64,000 bases of DNA from Anthopleura xanthogrammica (lineage: Eukaryota > Cnidaria > Anthozoa > Actiniaria > Actiniidae). Below, one piece after another: positions 12,204-23,332 of this stretch. The translations under genes and the position numbers were made by a program. Within the stretch, counting starts at the first letter, position 1. Each line of letters opens with the position of its first letter. The notes under the pieces are model-generated. The model did not search any database. It was not told the DNA's origin and saw nothing but the letters and a program-made list of their open reading frames with translations. The stretch lies in contig OZ025220.1 in NCBI GenBank assembly GCA_964019055.1, positions 4,419,478-4,483,477 on the forward strand. The letters are read 5' to 3'.

Positions 12204-12945
12204 ACATGAAAGACTGCTCTAGAGAACAGTATTTTAAACTTCAATTGATTCTATTATTTATTTTATTCTATTATTCTATTATCTATTTAACATGGTTCGT
12301 ACAGTCTTGAAAAGTCCTTAAATATTAGCGTTGGCCTTGAAAAGTCCTTCAATATGAGGCAAAAGTCCTTATGATGTGATAAAGTGTCCTTAATTTTGCT
12401 TATCTCTGTGTTTTTGTGTGATTTTTTGCTAAAATAGTGTTTGTCCGCCCGGTACATTCTGTCATTTATGCTGTGCTGAATGAAAAATTCAAGATGGCGT
12501 TCAAAGCCTCGTTCAAAACTTGATGAACTGAAGAATTGTTCAGCTTAATTCAGAAATAAACTTACTGTGACACAGAAATTGAACATTATATAGAACAGGA
12601 CTGTTTTTTTCTTTGTTTGTACAATATTTTTATTTTTATTGTCCTTGAAAATTGCAAAATTTGCCTTTGAAAAATCCTTGAAAAGTCCTTACTTTTTTGG
12701 TTGATAAAGTTGTACGAACCATGTATTATTTATTATCAAATTGAGAATTTTTTATATTATTTTTATAAAATTGTTAATGTTCATCATGCTTCTTTAGGGA
12801 ATGCTAAAGACTATATTTATATAATTATCACATGAAAGACTGCTCTAAAAAGTCTTTGTTTAACCTCAATTGATATTATTTATTATTAAATCGGGCATAA
12901 TTTTTATCATAGTTATTGAAATGTTAATGTTCATCATGCATTTTT
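12204..12945. repeat. Two direct repeat copies, the first split by a MITE
   Basis: ATCACATGAAAGACTGCTCT begins a unit at about 12204 and again at about 12829. Both run on through TTCAATTGAT/CTCAATTGAT, a TTATTTATT-rich part and GTTAATGTTCATCATGC. Copy 1 is interrupted between TATTTA and its continuation by the MITE at 12290-12724; copy 2 shows the uninterrupted site. Confidence 0.75.
12290..12724. mobile_element. MITE with ACATGGTTCGTACA terminal repeats
   Basis: Left end ACATGGTTCGTACA and right end TGTACGAACCATGT are exact inverted copies. CTTGAAAAGTCCTT motifs recur inside both ends. Flanking octamers TCTATTTA and ATTATTTA agree at 6 of 8 positions, which would fit a hAT-type 8-bp duplication. 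There is no coding sequence. Confidence 0.75.
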
Positions 12946-13832
12946 AAGAAAGCTGCTGGAAAGCTGTTCATATTGTTTTTTATAAATTCTATAAGTCATA
13001 TTCATTTAATTGATATACTGAAGATTTAATTAATTGCAATAAATATCTATTACCACATTTATTGACACTTTATAAATAATAAAATTGTAAAATCTAACTT
13101 TTAGTGTAATTAAAAATTAAGGTTCGAATTTGAGGCAAAAAGAAATAAAGAAATGTAACTAAGAAAATAAGGATAATGATATTAATCAACTTTCAATGAA
13201 ACTTCTGAACGAGAAAAGGTGTTTGTCATAGTTTATGAGAAGAAAGAGGGAGGAGAAAACAAACCAATTCAAGTGGTACAAAAAGAGGGATTAAAGGAAA
13301 AAGACTATTACTTGACTGATATTTCTTATTTCAATCGATACGTGTATCCTGTGTTTAAGTACACTTAAGCACATCTATATGCACATTTACAGTAATTCAT
13401 GGATACTTTAAGTTATCATTTACGGCAGCATAAAGCTCGTATTCTCTTTATACTCGTGTAATTTGAGGTATAAAGCTTGCTTAAAGGTGGACTTTAAGTT
13501 TCTTAATTATGCACTAAAGGAGTATAAATTCCTAATTTATACCCAGCTTTATGATGCCATTATGCCTGATTAAATGTCTGTTTTCATGCTGTGAATTGCT
13601 GTATTTATAACCACACAAAACACAGCAAGCAAAGTTTTTTATATAGTTATTACCGGGGTGTAGCCAGGATTATCCACAGGGGAGAGGGGCACCAATACGA
13701 AAAGCCGCCATTTTCTTTGGCCCCTTCCGCTCTGAAACGCTGAACCAAATAAAAAAAGCGAGCGAAACTACCATTCATCATAAAAGTTAACTCCAGGCTA
13801 CAACAAGAAGATTCTTTTTGGATTGTTTATCG
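12946..13832. other. AT-rich intergenic stretch without recognisable genes
   Basis: Short words such as CTTTATA, TTTAAG and CTTAA recur around 13380-13560 without a clear unit. A fragment TGTAGCCAGGATT near 13670 may be repeat-derived. No supportable ORF. Confidence 0.4.
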
Positions 13833-14005
13833 TTATAACCTCTTTGCTATCAAGCACACTAAAAAAATAAGTATGACTCACGTGTCACAACCAATCAGAA
13901 AAAAATCATTTTTCATTTGTTTTTGTTTTTTTGAGGACTATAAGTTAGATACGACTAATAATGTTACCTTGTAAAGATTGTGGACAAATTTTTAAATTTT
14001 AAATT
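13833..14005. repeat. ~170-bp repeat, copy 1 (direct copy at 15769-15945)
   Basis: ATAACCTCTTTGCTATCAAG through CCTTGTAAAGATTGTGGACA recurs 1.94 kb downstream at about 95% identity. Both copies end in ATG followed by a Cys-x2-Cys start (MLPCKDCGQIF), so the repeat may carry the first exon of a zinc-finger-like gene or retroelement ORF. Confidence 0.75.
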
Positions 14006-14404
14006 TTGGATTATTTATCGCACGAGGAGCTTTGACTAAGAAAAAAATTCTAAGCAGGGGTTCTTAAATCTCTTTAGAAAAGTGTTTTTAAGGTGTGAAG
14101 ATTAAATTAATATGGCAAGTATTGACTCAAGATTTCTGTCATCGGCATATATGTATTCTTAATATATAACTAAAGTTAGCCAAGTAAAACTAGAAAAACG
14201 TTTTGAAATGTAATATTCAGGTTGGTCAACATTAACAAAGAAATGACTCTGTGCACAGAATATGTACAAAAAATGTGTGTTTTTCAAAGCATTACGGTTT
14301 ATGTAAAATACTGAACATTATTAAACCAGTTCCACGTTTTGTATGACCTCCTTATAAGTGGGCAAGTTAAAATCCTATGTTAATATTGAGTGGAAATACT
14401 GATT

Positions 14405-14481
14405 CCAAGAGCAGATTTACGGGCGAGTCACCTAGTAACTTCTGCTGCTCTACTTTCGGGCGAGTCACCTTAAAAGCAGTT
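14405..14481. repeat. 77-bp structured repeat, copy 1
   Basis: Begins CCAAGAGCAGATTTACGGGC and ends TAAAAGCAGTT. The 13-mer GGGCGAGTCACCT appears twice inside (14421 and 14458). GCAGA...TCTGC and other short complementary arms suggest a hairpin. Confidence 0.8.
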
Positions 14482-14559
14482 GTAATCAAGAATTTAGAAG
14501 TAGAAAGCTTAGAACTATTTATTAGATTTTGTTATGTACTACATATAGAAGGAATAACC

Positions 14560-14636
14560 CCAAGAGCAGATTTACGGGCGAGTCACCTAGTAACTTCTGC
14601 TACTCTACTTTCGGGCGAGTCACCTTAAAAGCAGTT
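14560..14636. repeat. 77-bp structured repeat, copy 2
   Basis: Near-identical to copy 1, with GGGCGAGTCACCT at 14576 and 14613. It lies 155 bp downstream, with unrelated sequence between. Confidence 0.8.
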
Positions 14637-14704
14637 GGGATTTGAAAGAGATGAAGAACTTATTAGTATTATTGATTATATCTTAGGAAGTAGAAATACT
14701 GATT

Positions 14705-14781
14705 CCAAGAGCAGATTTACGGGCGAGTCACCTAGTAACTTCTGCTACGCTGCTTTCGGGCGAGTCACCTTAAAAGCAGTT
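14705..14781. repeat. 77-bp structured repeat, copy 3
   Basis: Near-identical to copies 1 and 2, with GGGCGAGTCACCT at 14721 and 14758. The spacers between copies differ in sequence and length (78 and 68 bp), so this is not a simple tandem array. Confidence 0.8.
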
Positions 14782-14939
14782 GGATCAATAGATGATAGAA
14801 TAGCATAGCAAAATCAAGAAAACTTTTGTTGTATTGTTGACAATTATTAAACAATTATTGGATGAGGTTGAGCATGATATCGTAAATTATCAAGACCAAG
14901 GCCTTGTTATCTGCCGAAGAGTTACTCTGCCCATTTCAA

Positions 14940-15586
14940 AATTTGTCATACATTGAAATCCGATTCGTCTGGCAGTGTCGGTAGGAGATTTGAAGATATC
15001 GGCGGGCTCGTAGTTTAACATTTCTTCTTCATCAACTGAGCTGTTGTATTCTAAAAGATAATATACTTTTTTTCCATAAGTACTTAGTTGGGCTTCAAGA
15101 TTTGAAATAGTTTCTTCAAGCTCCTTATTTAATTGCTGGACGGAATCATTTCACACACGGTATTTTTTCAGTCCATACGAATTAATAAAATTCGTAAGGT
15201 CTTTGAAATATAGGGTACTTACAATTTCGTTGCCCAGATCTCTTATTTTTGCATAAGCAGCCTATCGACGAGCCAAAGACCGTGGAAACGTTTAACATTA
15301 CATTTGGCGCCATTTTCTAAATATAAGCTTTTGAAAGGGACTCGTGTAATTTCAGCTTTAAAGCTCTGCCCGAAAATTTGATCAGCAATTTTCGTTGGTC
15401 CGCCATAGATCTTGATTGTAATTGTGAGCCAACGTTTTCTAGGGTGGAGAGAAAAATCAGAGAACTGGAGAAGACCGTTTGGAACAATATATCTGTTGGT
15501 AGCTCGTTGTGACCTTTGAGTACGTGCAGTATACAATCGATTTTAATAAGTCTAATTTTAACTTTATTAACTTGACTCAATTTCAA
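14940..15586 (-). pseudogene. Unrecognised decayed coding region
   Basis: Two overlapping minus-strand frames (15243-15536 and 15317-15586) and further open stretches down to about 14940 (such as LEYNSSVDEEEMLNYEPAD) look like one gene with several frameshifts and stops. Acidic and coiled-coil-like parts occur near 15030-15130 (LNKELEETISNLEAQL). I do not recognise the family. It sits between the two 170-bp direct repeats, so it may be part of the element those repeats bound. Confidence 0.35.
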
Positions 15587-15768
15587 TGTAAAGCAGTTGA
15601 CAAGACATTAAACAGGATCACTGTTTCATTCAACTGAGGGTGTTAATCCCTAGAACTGGATTAAAGGAAGACAATAGCAAAGCGGTGTTATATTACGACT
15701 CCTACTGCGAAACAACTCACTTTTAAAGTGAGTTGTTTCACTTTTTAGTCGGTCAAAGCTCCTCGTGA

Positions 15769-15945
15769 TAACCTCTTTGCTATCAAGCACACTAAAAAAA
15801 TAAGTATGACTTACGTGTCACAACCAATCAGGAAAAAATCATTTTTCGTTTGGTTTTTTTTTTTTGAGGACTATAAGTTAGATACGACTAATAATGTTAC
15901 CTTGTAAAGATTGTGGACAAATTTTTAAATTTTCAAAATTTTTAA
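15769..15945. repeat. ~170-bp repeat, copy 2
   Basis: Direct copy of 13833-14005 with a few substitutions and a longer T-run. Downstream the open frame soon meets stops. Confidence 0.75.
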
Positions 15946-16109
15946 AATTTTAAAACACTTTAAAAAGCCTTTGGATAAGCTAATCAGACATTTTCTTGAC
16001 ATTAGAAATATGCAGACAATGTCACTGCAAGCTTAAAGAAGAATTTTTGGAACAACCTGACGAAAAAAACAGCTTTAGCAACATAGATTGCGTCGTAGTT
16101 GCTGAATCA

Positions 16110-16640
16110 TATTAGCCATAGCACACTGTTAGCCGGACACCTAGGTAAGGAAAACAACCATTTCAAGAATAAGCACAAATTTCTATTGGCCAAGACCATC
16201 ATTTAATGTGGGTAAGTATTGTTTAACATGTCCTGAATGTCAGTTGGTTGCAAGGGAAAATACTGCCCTTAGAACGCCTCTTTGACCAGTGCCCATAGAA
16301 ACAGCCATTTATAAAAATTGTCATAAACATAGTGGGAGAACTACCAAGGAGTAAGATAGGGAATATGTATATTCTGACAGTAGTTCATTTTGCAACTCGA
16401 TATCCGGAGGCCTTTTAGGCTGAGGACTACACATTCCAAGGCAATCGCAGATACTTTAATATCATACTTCTCTAGGATGGGTATTCCAGAAGAGTCTCTG
16501 GTCGTGGTAAAAATTTATGGCACACTTATAACACGCTGTTTTAGCAGCTCAGAATCACTAGAATCAAAACGTAAGTATACCATATATACCACAAACAAAA
16601 CTATTTTATGTGTTCCTTTTTTCCGAGAGTCCTAAAGCTT
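16110..16640 (+). pseudogene. Gypsy-type retrotransposon integrase relic
   Basis: Frame-broken remains of the zinc-binding domain (GHLG, FYWP, then TCPECQ around 16120-16245) precede remains of the catalytic core: YILTVVHFATRYPEA (about 16366-16410) and, in the frame from 16390, LRTTHSKAIADTLISYFSRM followed by GIPEESLV. The order and spacing match LTR-retrotransposon integrases. At least three frame changes and several stops are needed, and the catalytic Glu region is not seen. No LTR was found, though the 170-bp repeats lie upstream. Confidence 0.7.
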
Positions 16641-16797
16641 TGGAACAAATTGCCATCCCATTTCAAGAATCTCAACTTGAAGCAATACAAAGAACAGTTA
16701 TATAATACATATTATAACAAACTGCAAATGTACCAGCCACCATAAACTGTCTCCACCTCTGGCTGTTTTCTCTTGTATATAATTTACCATTACTGAT

Positions 16798-16819
16798 TTT
16801 TTTTTTTTTTTTTTTTTTT
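16798..16819. repeat. Poly(T) tract
   Basis: An uninterrupted T-run at the left edge of the foldback element; it could be the poly(A) tail of a minus-strand retrocopy. Confidence 0.6.
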
Positions 16820-16843
16820 GTCATTCTTATAGCATTTAATTTT

Positions 16844-17907
16844 AACTGTTTGATATGATGTTTTAACTTTAAAAAGCTGAAATTTCATTGTCTTCCAATA
16901 AATTTATAATGGTGAAAAAAATTTATTTACCAGGGTACTTTGACGCCTTGTGAAAAGTAACGAATTTTCAAAAAATCTTTTCACCGTGTGCTAAATATAT
17001 TAAAAGACCGATATTAAGAAAATGAAAAGTCGAAATAATATTCTAACCGTGACTAAAAGCTTTTTTGGGGGTTTTTATTCTGCGACGAGAAATAAAAATT
17101 TAAAGTTGGAGAAATTTGTTATACTTGGCGAGACTTTTAATGTTGACTGTTTTAAAATTTATCTAACAGCCGGTGGTAAACACATTTTTTCTTTTTATTT
17201 ATTTCTTCTTAAAGCGTATAGGTTCATAATTACTGTCCGTAAAAATCCTTGTTGGTCCAGTAAAGCCTACTTCTATAAAAGCTGAAACATAGAAGGATAT
17301 TTCCAGTAGATTTTCCCTTTAGTAAATGCGAACGTGACATGTACATTCGTGACTCGGCGTTATCAAAGGCCACACCTAATTCTTTGTTGAATGCCGCGTC
17401 TCCCGACTCCTTGGTCACACTTATGGTCACGCAACGGCTATTTGTAAAAGAACCCGCTTCGACTCTTATCTAGAAAAATTGCATCTTTCTTAGAGCTAAT
17501 TTCAATTGTATTAATCCACACCATGTAGTGTTACTGCAGTAGCTTGAGGTGGTACTTTGCTATCTTACGATATTTTGCTCTTTTAGGTAATTTTTAAATT
17601 CATTTGATTGAGCGCACCGGCCGCCGTTCTTTGAAATTTCTCCAACTTTAAATTTTTATTCCTCGTCGCAGAATAAAAACCCCCAAAAAAGCTTTTAGTC
17701 ACGGTTAGAATATTATTTCGACTTTTCATTTTCTTAATATCGGTCTTTTATTATATTTAGCACATGGTGAAAAGATTTTTTGAAAATTCGTTACTTTTCA
17801 CAAGGCGTCAAAGTACCCTGGTAAATAAATTTTTTTCACCATTATAAATTTATTGGAAGACAATGAAATTTCAGCTTTTTAAAGTTAAAACATCATATCA
17901 AACAGTT
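16844..17907. mobile_element. Foldback element with ~270-bp inverted arms
   Basis: The arm 16844-17118 (AACTGTTTGATATGATG...GGAGAAATTT) recurs inverted at 17634-17907 with only a few differences, around a 515-bp unique spacer. The whole sequence could fold into one long hairpin. The frame at 17022-17285 crosses arm and spacer and shows no recognisable domain. Probably a non-autonomous DNA transposon. Confidence 0.8.
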
Positions 17908-18478
17908 GTTTAAGAATTAAACATGTAGATATTTTTGCAAAGGCACGCGAGCCCCCCGAAGTTGGAGTATATTCTGGCTCTCTCAAAGGGTCAATTATTG
18001 ACAAATTCGTTTTTCTCGTTTTTCTCGGAAATGAAGCCATATTTCGACAAATGAAACATACCATGATATATCTTGCATATAGGCCTACCTAATACCAAAA
18101 TATGAGCGAAATCGAATTTTTGACTGTTGCCGGCAAATTTTGATTTTGTTCGATTTTTGCTGACATCTTCTCTTAAATGGCTAAACGAATTATTATTCTA
18201 TCTATTTTGGGAACCCTGGTTTTTTTTTCTGATGGACTGGTACCAAATACCCCAGCATGCATTTCTACTAGAGTTTTGTTGTCGGCCATTTTGTATTGAT
18301 GCTTCTCTGTTTAGCTGGTAAGTACACTCTGTTGGTTTGGATGTTTTAGCATTTTGTTTTTAAAAATCTTAATATTCAAATAGCTAATGAAGAATATGAA
18401 AAATCAATTGCTCCTTTATTCCAAACACTGAAATATTTTATTTAATTTTGTCAGTTTATTTGGTACTGATAGCAATTA
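17908..18478. other. No recognisable gene
   Basis: AT-rich upstream region of the Cys-rich pseudogene. An open frame at 18127-18321 is hydrophobic and Trp/Phe-rich without family features and is probably chance. Confidence 0.3.
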
Positions 18479-20041
18479 ATGGAAAGACTTGACTGGACGA
18501 AGTGTGTTTTGTGTCAAAAAGATAACGATGAATCACTGCAGTGCCCTGCTAATTCAAAACGTAATGATATTGGTTCAGGGTACAAAACACTCGTTTCGAA
18601 TCTTCGAGAGTTTTATGAGCTGGATCCTAACCTTTTGCCTTTAGATTATAACTTTCTTAATGAGGGAGATGGGATAGAAAAATGCTTGGCAACCAACAAG
18701 GCGTGTTGGCATAAGAGCTGTGCTCTTAAGTATAATACCAATGAGCTTAAAAGGGCTAGAAAGCGATATTGTTCTGAGGTAGTGGAGACTGATCAATCAC
18801 GAAGATCGAAACGCTCAAGAACTAGCCTAGAATATTCTAAGCAAACATGTTTCTTCTGTGACGAGCCAGAAGATAAGGATCCTTTGCATAGTGTGAGTAC
18901 CTTTGGCTTAGACAGTCGGGTACGACAATATGCTTTGGAATTACAAGATGAAAAACTTTTGGTCAAACTAAGCTCCGGAGATTTGATGGCACAGGAAGCA
19001 AAGTACCACAAGACGTGCCTTACGACGCTTTACAACAAAGCACGCTCTCAAACATCCAACAAAGACCCTAAGAAAAACAAGGATGAAAGTGTGGCTGATG
19101 TGGCCGAGTTGATCTCATACATAGAAGAAAGTCGTTCTGATTCAAAGGGTGTCCTGGTTTTCAGGTTGAAAGAGCTAGCCAACATGTATGACTCTCGTTT
19201 ACAGCAACTTGGTTTGCTTGGAAAATCTGTTAACTCTTCTAGACTAAAGGACATAATCCTTGCTAGTATTCCTGATCTTCAAGCTCACCAACAAGGTCGT
19301 GATATATTGCTTGCCTTTAAAGACGACATCGGGGTAGCCCTGCAGAAAGTATTGGAAGAAGACAACGATATAGAGGCTAAGCACCTAGCAAAGGCAGCTG
19401 GAATTTGTAGAAGAGAAATGTTGTCATCAAAGTCAACTTTCCTGGGAACGTTCGAGGAACACTGCCAAGAAGATTCTTTACCATCATCACTTAAATCATT
19501 GATTAAAATGATTCTCTATGGACCAAACATTAAGGAGCAATTGGAGAATAACACCTCTCAAGCAGCATTAACTATTGCTCAATTGCTTCAGTTTAACTGT
19601 TCTTCCAGACGGCGGGAAGAAAGAACTTCTTATGGTCATCGTCATAATAAAGATCGTGAGACACCTGTCCCGCTGTATATCGGCCTATATACTCACACAT
19701 TAACTCGTAAACGCGAACTGGTAGACTGCCTTTACAAACTTGGCATTTCCATATCTTATGATCGAGTTCTTTCAATATCGACTGACATTGGAAATACGGT
19801 ATGCCGCAGGTATGAAGAAGAAGGAGTTTATGTCCAGGTAAACTTCGAATAGAGCTCTTTACGACTGCGGCCATTGACAACATTGACCACAATCCCAGTT
19901 CCAATACCTCAATACATCATGTGCACTCATTCGATGTGGTTGCAAGAAAGGATGCAGATCGCGATGTTCTTGTGCCAAGGCGGTGTTGAAATGTACAGCA
20001 CTGTGTTTGTGTGGAGGAGAATGTTCATTGGAATGAATGGA
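18479..20041 (+). pseudogene. Multicopy Cys-rich protein with N-terminal zinc-binding modules and a CXC-type C-terminal fragment
   Basis: The main frame (18479-19852, 457 residues) begins with a Cys/His module (CVLCQKDNDESLQCP, later CWHKSC) and a second one (CFFCDEPEDKDPLH...YHKTCL, about residues 124-180). A long helical region follows. The frame stops at 19852, but frame-shifted continuations remain: TTAAIDNIDHNPSS (about 19862-19903), then a Cys-rich stretch (CGCKKGCRSRCSCAKA, about 19933-19980) resembling a tesmin/TSO1-type CXC domain. The intervening part of the family is missing, so an internal deletion and at least two frameshifts are inferred. Such ORFs look like multicopy transposon- or retroelement-associated genes of cnidarians; the function is unknown. 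Confidence 0.6.
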
Positions 20042-20489
20042 AGGTAAATAAATCAAACCTATAGTTATTTGTATCGGAAAACTTTATGATTTACTAACTA
20101 CAATTAATTATTCTCAAATGTTTATTAGATATCTCAATTTGAACCATGTCGATACCAGCTGCAACGTCTTGGAGGATACAGAAACCAGCTCGACATCTTC
20201 GAGGATATCGATACCAGCTCCAACATCATATGTTTATTAGATAGCTCCAGATACTATATAAAGCAAGAGATACAAATCAAATCCATTGGGGCATGTGCTA
20301 TTTACCATTACTTATATTATATGGCATCAATATTTCGCGCGCTCTGATTGGCTTTTCAGCGGGCAAGATTTTTTTTGCAATGACCAGTCATTATAAATTT
20401 TTTTTTAAATTCATTTTTTAAAGTTCATTTTTATTAAAAAGCGCTAAAAATGCCATATAATAAATAACTTATTGACCTCGTCCGTTCGT

Positions 20490-20835
20490 TCATTACAGGA
20501 AAATCTCAGACCTCGGTCTTTTCTGTACGGACCTCGCTGCGCTCGGTCAGTACTGTCAAGACCTCGGTCTGAGATTTCTTTGTAATGACCTCACTCTCGG
20601 TTAATAAGTGATATTTAATCTTACTTGACTATATGAGCATACAGAACGGGATTAAAAACTAAAGAGGTAAATATATTTCATAAGAATTACAAAAAAGACC
20701 TCGGTCTGAGATTTCCCTGTAATGACCTCACTCTCGGTTAATAAGTGATATTTAATCTTACTTGACTATATGAGCATACAGAACGGGATTAAAAACTAAA
20801 GAGGTAAATATATTTCATAAGAATTAGAAAAAAGT
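20490..20835. repeat. Palindromic MITE remnant plus 137-bp tandem duplication
   Basis: TTACAGGAAAATCTCAGACC near 20497 pairs with GGTCTGAGATTTCTTTGTAA near 20565, giving a hairpin with GACCTCGGTC arms. The segment starting GACCTCGGTCTGAGATTTC at 20560 is then repeated from 20697 to about 20835 almost unchanged. Confidence 0.75.
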
Positions 20836-21354
20836 GTAAATCTTTAACCAGTAGCCTCGTTTTCATGCAAGAGACCCTCTTAAATGCCCAGCATTTGCAT
20901 TCAGGGCACTACTTTACGTTTGAACTGCTTATAAAAAAGGCAAAATCTTTAACTATGCTAAATGTGGTAGATTTAGAATAAAATAAACTTAGAATTTGGA
21001 ATTTAGCCTCGTTTCCATGCAAAACCCTCCCCTAAATACCCTATAATTGGTTTTTAGCAATGCCTCCATATCTAAATCATTTTATAACATTGTAAGCTAT
21101 AATTGTGCCAAATTTCATGCTTTCTTCACGAAGTGAACGATTTTTCACATATCCAAAGTCATTGAATATGCATGTTCTGTTGAAGGAAGGTTATTTTAAT
21201 ATACTTTCACGTGAGAATGTCCCTCAGGGTAATCCTGATTGGCTGTTGGGGCGTATATAAGTCAAACGACGCCATACATAAATTACTCGGTGACAAGAAA
21301 TCAGACGAGACGCTCGCTCTTCGTTGACTTCCCTGCACCCCGACTATTTGTGAG

Positions 21355-22884
21355 ATGGGCGATCATGATAATCAAGTTCCAGTGGCAAATCCTGATGCAA
21401 TAGCTAACTTGGTTGAGCCCGCCCAAGCCGATGAGGCAGTAGCTTCTGCGGGACCAGTAGCGCCTGCAGCACCAGCAGCGCCCGTTGAAAACCGACCTGA
21501 GGTAAGTTGTGAAGTATAGCAAAGTTCGATAGTTTTGCTGGTTATATCCTGTAATGTTATTTGATAGGCGAGAAAGATTCTTATTAACTGGTTAAAGTTG
21601 TAATAGGAGCGTTTTATTATACTTCAAGTTCGTTATTTATAAACGGATCGTCGACAGTTTAGCCGGTTTCGCAATTTGTATATATGACATTTATATCGAT
21701 CTTATCTAGGTAGTGTATTTATGTTTAATTGTTTCTGATTGTTTTCTATATGTCCGTGAACTTGAATATAATTTTAGTATTGTGTTGCAAACTGTGATCA
21801 TGTTTGTAGAGTGAATGAGATCGTGATCGTGTCTCTTGAAAACATTTCAGTAAAGTGTTGCAAACTGTGATCATGTTTGTAGAGTGAATGAGATCGTGAT
21901 CGTGTCTCTTGAAAAAATTTCAGTAGAAGGTTGCAAACTGTGATCATGTTTGTAGAGTGAATGAGATTGTGATCGTGTCTCTTGAATATATTTCAGGAAA
22001 GGGTTGCAAACTGTGATCATGTTTGTAGAGTGATTGAGATCATGATCGTGTCTCTTGAATACAATCCAGTAAAGGGTTGCAAACTGTATCATGTTTGTGT
22101 GAGCAATGAGACCGTAATTGTGGTTTTTGTTCTCAATCCAGTTAAGTGTGGCAAACTGTGATCATGTTTGCGAGAGTGAATAAATTATAAAGGTTTGGCA
22201 GGAAGGAATAACAGCTTTCGTGTGTCTAAAAAATTGAATTCAGTTAAGTGCAAACTGTGGGGACATTGGTTAGTAATTGAGTTAGTAAACGTGATTTGAA
22301 CCGTTCTAATGGTAGCTATTAGTTGAGAGTATATAAAAGTGATGATGATGTGTTAATGCATCAAACTCTCTTATTTGTCTAGGATCCTCAAGTGAGAGGT
22401 TTGAGGGAAAGGCTGGAAGTCCTTGAGAGGGAGAAAAAAGACTCAGTAGAGGGAACTTTGGCCAAGATATTCTTTATGCTACGTACCAAAGATGCGCCAT
22501 TTTCGAAAGACGGCCTTAGATCTTGTTCTCAACCTTAAAATGGTGGCGCAGGAATCCAACCATCCAAAGGCGGGATACTACAGAGCAGTACTTCAGGCTT
22601 TACGAGAAAAAATGTCGTATCCAGATGAACTGTTTAGACATTACATAAATGGGTTGCTGGGAGACAAAGATCAGGAGGAAGTATTGAAGAAGATTGCTCA
22701 AGTGGACAAAGCCGAAAAAGCTCGGCCAACTCGTCAGCCTAGGGTCGGTGCAAGAGCTACCCCTTATGACGTCCGCTGTTATGCTTGCAATGCGATCGGC
22801 CATCTTCAGAGGAATTGCTACCTGCACCATCATTGCCAGGGGAGAGGAAGGGGCCGATTTAGGGAACCGGCTGCACCTCAGTAA
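21355..22884 (+). pseudogene. Gag-like protein with CCHC zinc knuckle, spliced and frameshifted
   Basis: Exon 1 (21355-21501, 49 codons) is Ala/Pro/Glu-rich and ends at GAG|GTAAGT. Exon 2 opens after TTTGTCTAG at 22383 with a coiled coil (RGLRERLEVLEREKKD). The first frame stops near 22536; the frame from 22492 carries on with a helical part (VLQALREKMSYPDELFRHYI) and a knuckle CYACNAIGHLQRNC (C-x2-C-x4-H-x4-C), then Gly/Arg-rich sequence to the stop at 22884. One frameshift near 22500 is needed. A nucleic-acid-binding capsid role is typical of such proteins. Confidence 0.6.
21784..22215. repeat. 73-bp minisatellite, about six copies, inside the gag intron
   Basis: GTTGCAAACTGTGATCATG starts copies at 21784, 21857, 21930, 22003, 22076 and (as GTGGCAA) 22148. 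The later copies are more diverged. The unit contains TGATCATG and GATCGTGATCGTG palindromic words. Confidence 0.88.
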
Positions 22885-23332
22885 TACAACTGTACGTTGC
22901 AAGATAACTCTAAATGAGTAATTCTTTTTTTTCTTGTCAGATTTAGTATACATACACATGGCTGTTGGATGAAATTGGCTTTGTGTTATAAAAGAAGGCA
23001 GAATGAGTCACTGTGTGTAACATGATTGTTTACTTGATGGTTTTGCTTATTACAAATAAAGAATATGAATTTATATACGTATCGTTTCTAGCATGTCTTT
23101 CTTATTAGTATTTGCCTTTTTTGCCATTTAATCTCGGGTCAGGGAGTGTAACTTGCACGGGTTTGCCTTTCGTCTGGGCTGCCTGTGTTGCGTCTCACTT
23201 TGTCGTGGTCGTGGTGGTTACTCTCTCCTGGTCAGGGATCCCATCCGTAGGTCGTACCATAAATTCTAGTTTTAATCAGGTTTTGTTTCGTATTTGGTGG
23301 TCCTAGTTCCCTTCTCATTTTTATTTTTCTAG

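Noticed and set aside
21784..22215. CRISPR-like array
   Set aside because: The 73-bp units are contiguous without unique spacers, and the context is a eukaryotic retroelement intron.
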